Made by a program: the position numbers and the translations under genes | Shown: piece after piece, positions 6,315-11,070 of the stretch | Numbering within the stretch: position 1 is the first letter of the stretch | Layout of the letters: each line of letters starts with the position of its first letter | The notes under the pieces: generated by a model | Database searches by the model: none | The model's input: the letters and a program-made list of their open reading frames with translations, nothing else | Told to the model about the DNA's origin: nothing | Assembly: GCA_947176325.1 (NCBI GenBank) | Contig: CAMWQD010000019.1 | Location: forward strand, 1-11,070 | Source of the DNA: an uncultured Bacteroidales bacterium | GTDB lineage: Bacteria; Bacteroidota; Bacteroidia; Bacteroidales; P3 | Length of the DNA stretch: 11,070 nt | Reading direction: 5' to 3'

Positions 6315-7456
6315 GGCTGCTCGGTTTTAGGTTGCGGTGCGGTTTTGCGGCGGCGGAGCGAATTTTGCAGGATATGCCCCGCCAAACCGATAAAAATCAA
6401 GGCGAAGCCGGTATGCGTAACAGGCTCCATAGGGTCTTTCACCAATTCAAAACTTACATAGGGATCCCAAAATCCGTAGTCTTCCTTGTAGGATTTGAGA
6501 TAGATGCGGTAACGGCCCACGCGCAGGGGGCGGTTCGCACCGACGGAATCTATGCGGGACTGACCCTCCAACCGCCCCCTCCCTTCATCGAGGGAATAAA
6601 CCTGCAGGGTGGCGTTGTAGCGCTTCACCTGCGGCTTGGCCATGCAGAGGGCCTGGTTGGTGTCCACGCGCACAAAGAGAGGAATCTGTATCTTGCCGCC
6701 TGCACAAATCCATTCGCGGCGCAGGCTGCCGTCGGGGGCGGTGATTTCCGCCTCCACCGCCGGGGCATTGCCTTGTATCGGAGAGGGCACGCAGAAATAG
6801 CCGCCGAGAGAGTCTTCCTCAATGGCACTCAGAGGCAGGTATTCCAACACGCGCACTTTATATCCCATGAGGGTCTGCTCTTGGGCATCGGCCTTGCCCG
6901 CCCGATATTTCGCAAGCCGGTCTACATTCACATCCATCGCTTGCGGATGACGTTCGGGAAGCGGGAGCCCCGTGCGGGTATCCACCATAAAGAGGGTGGG
7001 TTCGTGATAGTCGATGCGGAAATCCATGAGTTGCAGGGCAAAGGGAAGTTCCTTAATGCCGCCGCGTCCGTCGGGAGATTCCACTTGCCAGCGTGCAAAG
7101 CCTTTCCACAGCGTCATGTTGTAGCGTTCCAGACAGGCGCTTCCCGTCAACAACGAAAAAACGGTGAGCCAAATTCCTGCATAGATGAGGTTGGAAAAAC
7201 AGCGGGTGCGGTGAATGAATCTGTGCACGCAGAACATACCGCCGCAAACGAGCGCCAGCAGAATCACGCTCAGCATAAAGGCCGAGTCTTTGAACGAGCG
7301 CATGCCGATGCGAAAGAGGAAATCTTCGCGGAAAGGCACTTCTTCCTGGCGGATGAGGCCTTGCACGAGGCAGGCCAACAACACCACGAACAGGCACAGG
7401 CAGAGCCCGAAAGGACTGTAAAACCGTTTCAGGAACGAGGTTCGGGGGCTTGTCAT
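6311..7456 (-). CDS. resB: System II cytochrome c biogenesis protein ResB/CcsB (Ccs1)
   Basis: This is the ResB/Ccs1 partner of CcsA. It forms the haem-delivery and apocytochrome-binding half of the System II synthase. The 381 residues show three N-terminal membrane segments (about 15-35, 58-80, 88-108), a large extracytoplasmic domain (about 110-345) and a last membrane segment (about 347-367). This is the family topology. Recognisable blocks are LPFALQLMDFRIDYHEP (137-153), NRPLRVGRYRIYLKSYKED (308-326) and FELVKDPMEPVTHTGFALIF (336-355). H78 and H82 at the end of segment 2, and H348 at the start of segment 4, are candidate haem ligands. Both ends overlap neighbours by four bases (ATGA), with ribE upstream and ccsA downstream. 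The target cytochromes are not encoded in this window. Confidence 0.88.
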   Translation of the reverse strand: MTSPRTSFLKRFYSPFGLCLCLFVVLLACLVQGLIRQEEVPFREDFLFRIGMRSFKDSAFMLSVILLALVCGGMFCVHRFIHRTRCFSNLIYAGIWLTVFSLLTGSACLERYNMTLWKGFARWQVESPDGRGGIKELPFALQLMDFRIDYHEPTLFMVDTRTGLPLPERHPQAMDVNVDRLAKYRAGKADAQEQTLMGYKVRVLEYLPLSAIEEDSLGGYFCVPSPIQGNAPAVEAEITAPDGSLRREWICAGGKIQIPLFVRVDTNQALCMAKPQVKRYNATLQVYSLDEGRGRLEGQSRIDSVGANRPLRVGRYRIYLKSYKEDYGFWDPYVSFELVKDPMEPVTHTGFALIFIGLAGHILQNSLRRRKTAPQPKTEQP

Positions 7457-8070
7457 AAATTGCCTTGTTGTTTGCGGTATTCTTCGAAAAGGCGGGCGAC
7501 ATATTTGCCGAACACATCGAATTCGATGTTCACCACCGTGCCTTCCTTAATGTTGTGGAAGTTGGTTTCGGCAAAGGTGTAGGGGATGATGGCCACCGAG
7601 AACTTGCCCGGCGCGGAATCCACCACGGTGAGGCTTACGCCGTTTACGCAGATGGAGCCTTTCTCTACGGTGAAGTGTTCGCGGTTGGTGTTCTCGAAGC
7701 GGAAAAAGAATTTCCAGCTGCCGTCCAACGTCTCCACTTTCTCGCAGACTGCGGTCTGATCCACATGGCCTTGCACCACGTGGCCGTCGAAACGCCCGTC
7801 CATGCGCATGGAACGCTCTATGTTCACCTCGGTGCCCACTTCCCAATCCTTGAGGTTGGTGCGGCGCATGGTTTCGTCCATGGCCGTTACGGTATAGCGG
7901 TTGGCGGCTTTGTCGAGTTTCACCACCGTAAGGCATACTCCGTTGTGGGCCATGCTTTGGTCTATTTTCAGTTCTTGTGCGATAGGGGTTTCGAGGGTGA
8001 AGTGATAGTTGCTTCCTTCCCGGTCGATTTGCTTCACCACCGCCATTTTTTCAACAATTCCTGTAAACAT
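7453..8070 (-). CDS. ribE: Riboflavin synthase, alpha chain
   Basis: The enzyme dismutates two molecules of 6,7-dimethyl-8-ribityllumazine to riboflavin and the pyrimidine precursor, the last step of vitamin B2 synthesis. The 205-residue protein has the characteristic MFTGIVE start and two tandem lumazine-binding barrels (about 1-97 and 98-195). Each barrel repeats the same motif: AHNGVCLTV (41-49) and VNGVSLTV (142-149). GHVVQGHVD (96-104), at the junction, is a hallmark of the family. It starts 17 bases after the aminotransferase stop, and its own stop overlaps the resB start (ATGA). The other riboflavin genes are not nearby, and the short upstream gap leaves no room for an FMN riboswitch, so expression probably follows the operon promoter. 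Confidence 0.97.
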   Translation of the reverse strand: MFTGIVEKMAVVKQIDREGSNYHFTLETPIAQELKIDQSMAHNGVCLTVVKLDKAANRYTVTAMDETMRRTNLKDWEVGTEVNIERSMRMDGRFDGHVVQGHVDQTAVCEKVETLDGSWKFFFRFENTNREHFTVEKGSICVNGVSLTVVDSAPGKFSVAIIPYTFAETNFHNIKEGTVVNIEFDVFGKYVARLFEEYRKQQGNL

Positions 8071-8081
8071 CGTATTTGCTT

Positions 8082-8097
8082 TTTATATTAATATAAA
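8082..8097. repeat. Perfect 16-base AT palindrome at the aminotransferase/ribE junction
   Basis: The sequence TTTATATTAATATAAA is a perfect 16-base palindrome with no central spacer. It spans the last two codons and stop of the aminotransferase and the first bases of the 17-base gap before ribE. With no loop it cannot form a good intramolecular RNA hairpin, so if it acts at all a dimeric DNA-binding protein is more likely. It is made only of A and T, so chance is a real alternative. Confidence 0.4.
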
Positions 8098-9296
8098 CAA
8101 GCCTCTTTCACCGAGCGGGCGAAAATCTCCATGGCCGTGTCGATTTCGCTGTCGGTAATGGTGAGGGGAGGCGTGAGGGCGAGGGCGGTGTGGTTGAACA
8201 ACAGCCAAAAACTGATGAGGCCGTTGGCCATGCAGCGCTCCTGCACCCGCGCCGTTGTTTTCTCGTCTTCGAAGTGGGCGGCCAGGAACAAGCCTTTTCC
8301 GCTCACTTTCTTCACGGCTTCGATTTTTTCCAAATGCCGGCGGATACGCTGTCCCTTTTCCTCCACCTTCGGCAGAATATCGTTGCCGAGGATAAGGTTT
8401 AAGGATGCCAAAGCCGCCGCGCAACTCAACGGATGCCCGCCGAAAGTGGAGGCATGCCCCATGAGCGGGTGCTCCACGTTGAGCAGGTCCATAAGTTTCT
8501 CGCTCGCCACAAACGCACCGATAGGCATACCGCCGCCCATACCCTTGGCGATGCAGAGAATATCGGGCACCACGCCGTAGTGCTCGAAGGCGAAAAGTTT
8601 TCCCGTGCGCCCGAAACCGCTCTGAATTTCGTCGAAAATCAGCAACGCTCCCGTTTCCGTGCAACGCTCGCGCAACTTCTTCATCCACACTTCATCGGCC
8701 TCCACCATACCGCCCCCCGACTGCACCACTTCGGCAATCACGCAACACGTCTTCTCGCTAATTTGTTCCAAATCAGGCAAACTGTTGAAATGGGCGAGCC
8801 TATGATGCGGCAGTAACGGGTCGAACCTATGTCGGATAGGCTCGTTCCCCAACGCGCTTATCGCCCCCACCGTGCTGCCGTGATACGAATTTGCGAACGA
8901 AACGATTTCCCCGCGCCCGTTTTGCAGACGCGCCAGCTTAATGGCCCCGTCGATAGCCTCCGAACCCGAATTGAGCAGAAAGATTTTTTGCAGTTGGGGC
9001 GGCAGATTTTCGCACAACCTCTGCGCGAAATCTATTTGCGGCTGTTGGATGAACTCGCCGTAGACCATGATATGCAGATATTTCTGCATTTGATTTTCTA
9101 TCGCCTGCAAGACCACCGGATGGCGGTGCCCCACATTGTTCACGCAGATGCTCGAGATAAAGTCGATGTATTTCTTGCCCGCCTTGTCCCACACGTAAAC
9201 ACCCTCGCCTTTCTCCACGTCGAGACTGAACGGCTCGAAATCCGAAGCCTGCGCGATATAGCGTTTGAATAAATGTCGGTTTTGTGTCGTTTCCAT
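8088..9296 (-). CDS. Class III PLP-dependent aminotransferase
   Basis: This 402-residue fold type I aminotransferase belongs to the acetylornithine/ornithine/GABA group. PLP is held by K251 (AKGMGGGMPIGA, 250-261), by D222 in FDEIQSGFGRTG for the pyridine nitrogen, by NSGSEA (109-114) for the phosphate, and by STFGGHPL (283-290) from the partner subunit. In the motif that is FHGRT in acetylornithine aminotransferases, where the Arg contacts the substrate carboxylate, this protein has YHGST (138-142). I therefore do not call it ArgD. It matches my recollection of a Bacteroidota group labelled only 'aspartate aminotransferase family', whose substrate is unclear to me. I place the start at 9296, where the family N-terminus begins. 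An in-frame ATG at 9377 would add 27 basic residues and overlap the divergent gene. The gene leads the leftward unit with ribE, resB, ccsA and ddl. Confidence 0.92.
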   Translation of the reverse strand: METTQNRHLFKRYIAQASDFEPFSLDVEKGEGVYVWDKAGKKYIDFISSICVNNVGHRHPVVLQAIENQMQKYLHIMVYGEFIQQPQIDFAQRLCENLPPQLQKIFLLNSGSEAIDGAIKLARLQNGRGEIVSFANSYHGSTVGAISALGNEPIRHRFDPLLPHHRLAHFNSLPDLEQISEKTCCVIAEVVQSGGGMVEADEVWMKKLRERCTETGALLIFDEIQSGFGRTGKLFAFEHYGVVPDILCIAKGMGGGMPIGAFVASEKLMDLLNVEHPLMGHASTFGGHPLSCAAALASLNLILGNDILPKVEEKGQRIRRHLEKIEAVKKVSGKGLFLAAHFEDEKTTARVQERCMANGLISFWLLFNHTALALTPPLTITDSEIDTAMEIFARSVKEACLY

Positions 9297-9301
9297 ACGC
9301 G

Positions 9302-9309
9302 CAAATTTA
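9302..9309 (-). promoter_or_regulatory. Bacteroidota-type -7 box for the leftward unit, adjacent to the start codon
   Basis: The minus strand reads TAAATTTG, a perfect TAnnTTTG match, ending just five bases (CGCGT) before the aminotransferase ATG. Transcription from such a box normally begins a few bases downstream, so the 5' leader would be zero to a few bases. No -33 TTG is visible at 19-22 bases upstream; that stretch is A-rich instead. The region is AT-rich, so a chance match is possible. Confidence 0.5.
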
Positions 9310-9332
9310 ACTTTTTCCCGAAATTTTTTGCG

Positions 9333-9354
9333 TACCTTTGCCGATATAGTTTTG
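9333..9354 (+). promoter_or_regulatory. Two tandem -7 boxes for the rightward unit
   Basis: The plus strand has TACCTTTG at 9333-9340 and TAGTTTTG at 9347-9354. Both match TAnnTTTG, and they end 35 and 21 bases before the ATG at 9376. A TTTG at 9327-9330 lies 16 bases before the second box, a little close for a -33 element. One or both could drive the DUF4190-like gene, plsY and mazG. The leader just before the ATG is A-rich (AAAGAAAAAAATC), as is common in Bacteroidota, with no Shine-Dalgarno sequence. Confidence 0.55.
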
Positions 9355-9375
9355 TGTTCATTAAAGAAAAAAATC

Positions 9376-9672
9376 ATGAAAGAAACTGCACCTTATGCCG
9401 TAGCATCCTTGGTTTTGGGGATTTGCTCGTTGCTGTTCGCCTGTGTTTTCGCAGGTTTCGTCTGCGCCATCATCGGTTTGGTTCTGGCCAACAAAGGGCT
9501 CAGATACTATAGGGAACAACCCGACCTTTACTGTGGTTCCGGCATGTTGAAAGCGGGTAAGGTCACCTCGATTCTCGGTATCATTTTCGGCGCGTTCTGG
9601 ATTTTTTGGGTGGTGGTTGTCGTTCTGCTCTTCAGTGCGGGCATCTTTTCGCTTCCCTTTTTGTTCATGTAG
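9376..9672 (+). CDS. Small DUF4190-like membrane protein
   Basis: This 98-residue protein is mostly hydrophobic. A first Gly/Ala/Cys-rich hairpin (about 7-38, ASLVLGICSLL...AIIGLVLA) is followed by a short polar loop (39-61, NKGLRYYREQPDLYCGSG). A second hydrophobic region (about 62-97) begins LKAGKVTSILGIIFG. The repeated pattern ASLVLGI / AxIGLVLAxxGL / AGKVxSILGIIxG is that of DUF4190-type proteins, which are common in Bacteroidota and of unknown function. I chose the ATG at 9376 because the family motif begins within ten residues of it and the promoter boxes lie upstream. An earlier in-frame ATG at 9265 would read back into the aminotransferase gene. plsY starts five bases after its stop, so the genes are probably co-transcribed. 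Confidence 0.8.
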   Translation: MKETAPYAVASLVLGICSLLFACVFAGFVCAIIGLVLANKGLRYYREQPDLYCGSGMLKAGKVTSILGIIFGAFWIFWVVVVVLLFSAGIFSLPFLFM

Positions 9673-9677
9673 GCGCC

Positions 9678-10316
9678 ATGATAGGATTGATATTGGGCGT
9701 GGCGGCGGCCTATCTGATAGGCAGCTTCTCGTCGGCGGTGTGGATAGGGCGCTGGTTTTTCGGCAAGGATGTGCGCGAATACGGCAGTCATAACGCCGGC
9801 ACCACCAATACGATACGTGTCTTGGGCACCGCCCCCGGCATAGCGGTGCTGTTGCTCGACGCCCTCAAGGGCTGGCTGGCGGTGAGGCTCGATTTCCTGT
9901 TTCTCACCCCCGCCACGCAAGAATACAAGGTCTATTTCGATGTGGCTTTGGCGGCGGCCGCCGTGTTGGGGCATGTTTTTCCGCTCTATACAGGTTTCAA
10001 AGGCGGCAAAGGCGTGGCCACGCTCATGGGTGTGGTGCTGGCGCTCTTTCCCGAAGCCTATTTGTTTGCCGTAACGGTGTTTGCCGTTGTCTTTATCGCC
10101 ACACGCTATGTGTCGTTGGCATCCATTACGGCGGCGGTGAGTTTCCCCTTCCTCGAGATTTTTGTCTGCGGACAGACCGAACCCATATTGCGGGTTTTCT
10201 CCATTTTCATCGCCGTGTTCATCATCATCACCCACCGCAAGAACATAGGCCGTTTGTTCAAAGGCGAAGAATCGAAATTGAGTTTCAAAAAAAATAGGAA
10301 ATCTTCGGAAAAATGA
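9678..10316 (+). CDS. plsY: Acyl-phosphate:glycerol-3-phosphate acyltransferase PlsY
   Basis: PlsY is the membrane enzyme that transfers an acyl group from acyl phosphate to glycerol 3-phosphate, giving lysophosphatidate, the first step of phospholipid synthesis in most bacteria. The 212 residues show the three signature loops: GSFSSAVWIGR (15-25), GSHNAGTTNTIRVLG (36-50) and GHVFPLYTGFKGGKGVA (98-114). About seven hydrophobic segments separate and follow them. The C-terminus, from THRKNIGRLFKGEE (185-198) on, is a basic cytoplasmic tail slightly longer than usual. The start at 9678 fits the family N-terminus; an ATG 72 bases upstream would run through the end of the preceding gene. The stop overlaps the mazG start by four bases (ATGA). 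The acyl-phosphate supplier PlsX is not in the window. Confidence 0.96.
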   Translation: MIGLILGVAAAYLIGSFSSAVWIGRWFFGKDVREYGSHNAGTTNTIRVLGTAPGIAVLLLDALKGWLAVRLDFLFLTPATQEYKVYFDVALAAAAVLGHVFPLYTGFKGGKGVATLMGVVLALFPEAYLFAVTVFAVVFIATRYVSLASITAAVSFPFLEIFVCGQTEPILRVFSIFIAVFIIITHRKNIGRLFKGEESKLSFKKNRKSSEK

Positions 10317-11070
10317 ACGAGAACCTTTTGGCCAATCAAGAACCTGCGCAGAACGAGCGCGAGGGCATAGACCGTCTGTTGCGTATCCTGCGCCTGCTCC
10401 GCAAGGAATGTCCGTGGGACAAGAAGCAGACTTTCGACAGCCTGCGAACCCTTACGGTGGAGGAGGTTTTTGAGCTTTCGGACGCAATAGTGAAGAAAGA
10501 TTACGAGGATGTGAAGAAAGAAGTGGGCGATGTGCTGCTGCACCTTGCCTTCTATTCCGAACTCGGGCGCGAACAGGGTAAGTTCAATTTCACGGATGTG
10601 TGCAACTCTCTGTGCGAGAAACTTATTCGTCGTCACCCGCATATCTTTGCCGACGTGGAGGTGAAGAACGAAAACGATGTCAAGGAGAATTGGGAAGCGA
10701 TAAAACTCAAGGAGGGCAAGAAACATTCCGTGCTTTCGGGGGTGCCTTCTTCGCTGCCGGCCATGATAAAGGCCTATCGGATTCAAGACAAGGCGCGGGG
10801 CGTGGGCTTCGACTGGGAAAACGGCGAGCAGGTGTGGGACAAGGTAGGCGAGGAATTGGGTGAGTTGCGGGAAGAGGTGAAGAACGGGAAGCAGGAAAAG
10901 ATATTGGACGAGTTGGGGGATGTCTTCTTCGCGCTCATCAACTACGCCCGTTTTATCGGCATCAATCCCGAAGATGCGCTGGAACACACCAACCGCAAGT
11001 TTATCCGCCGCTTCACCTATCTGGAAGAACAGACCATACAGAAAGGCAAATCCCTGCACGATATGAGCCT
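10313..11070 (+). CDS. mazG: Nucleoside triphosphate pyrophosphohydrolase MazG (3' end outside window)
   Basis: MazG hydrolyses (d)NTPs to the monophosphate and pyrophosphate, cleaning damaged or excess nucleotides from the pool. The visible 252 codons contain both tandem MazG domains of the E. coli-type protein. The first has CPWDKKQTFDSLRTLTVEE (33-51) with metal-ligand candidates in EEVFEL (50-55) and EVGD (70-73). The second has EELGELREE (180-188) and DELGDVFF (199-206). RRHPHIF (106-112) and ENWEAIKLKE (125-134), between the two, are also family signatures. The E. coli protein is 263 residues, so only a few residues should be missing past the window edge. Translation starts within the plsY stop (ATGA), so the two genes are probably translationally coupled. 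Confidence 0.95.
   Translation, partial: MNENLLANQEPAQNEREGIDRLLRILRLLRKECPWDKKQTFDSLRTLTVEEVFELSDAIVKKDYEDVKKEVGDVLLHLAFYSELGREQGKFNFTDVCNSLCEKLIRRHPHIFADVEVKNENDVKENWEAIKLKEGKKHSVLSGVPSSLPAMIKAYRIQDKARGVGFDWENGEQVWDKVGEELGELREEVKNGKQEKILDELGDVFFALINYARFIGINPEDALEHTNRKFIRRFTYLEEQTIQKGKSLHDMS

Noticed and set aside
8071..8087. FMN riboswitch before ribE
   Set aside because: The gap is 17 bases of AT-rich sequence with no room for the aptamer.
9297..9377. Upstream ATG at 9377 for the aminotransferase
   Set aside because: It would add 27 basic residues outside the family fold, and its codon overlaps the ATG of the divergent gene. The -7 box would then lie inside the coding sequence.

Overview
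The window looks like ordinary chromosome from a member of the Bacteroidota, most likely a moderately GC-rich Bacteroidales. Four things point that way. Copies of the phylum's -7 promoter motif TAnnTTTG lie in the intergenic gaps. Shine-Dalgarno sequences are almost absent before the start codons. The protein variants are typical of the phylum (PlsY with GSHNAGTTNT, Ddl with HGTPGENG, an aminotransferase with YHGST). MutL also sits between a small membrane protein and a rhomboid protease. I saw no mobile elements, CRISPR arrays, RNA genes or phage genes. The window is almost entirely coding, and its longest gap is about 80 bases.

From the left, everything up to 9296 is on the minus strand. 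The N-terminal 514 codons of glycine decarboxylase (gcvP) run off the left edge and have their own promoter. Next, reading leftward, is a unit of a 90-residue tail-anchored protein, mutL and a rhomboid protease, driven by a clear TAnnTTTG box at 4492-4499. Upstream of it is a second leftward unit: a class III aminotransferase, riboflavin synthase (ribE), the two System II cytochrome c assembly proteins (ResB/CcsB and CcsA) and D-Ala-D-Ala ligase (ddl). Its genes are packed with gaps of 23 bases or less or 4-base ATGA overlaps. Its likely promoter lies only five bases before the aminotransferase start codon, so the mRNA may be leaderless.

From 9376 rightward the genes are on the plus strand: a DUF4190-like small membrane protein, plsY (acyl-phosphate glycerol-3-phosphate acyltransferase) and mazG (NTP pyrophosphohydrolase). 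mazG is cut by the right edge a few residues short of its usual end. The two directions diverge from a 79-base region in which the opposing -7 boxes are about 25 bases apart, so the promoters must overlap physically.

The genes cover several housekeeping tasks: one-carbon metabolism, mismatch repair, membrane proteolysis, flavin and cytochrome maturation, peptidoglycan precursors, phospholipid synthesis and nucleotide-pool cleaning. I found no convincing undescribed multi-gene system. The points most worth a second look are a Cys/His cluster in the GcvP inter-domain linker, a MutL whose endonuclease motifs are all degenerate, the interleaved and possibly leaderless divergent promoters, and a CcsA that seems to lack one of the haem-ligand histidines.
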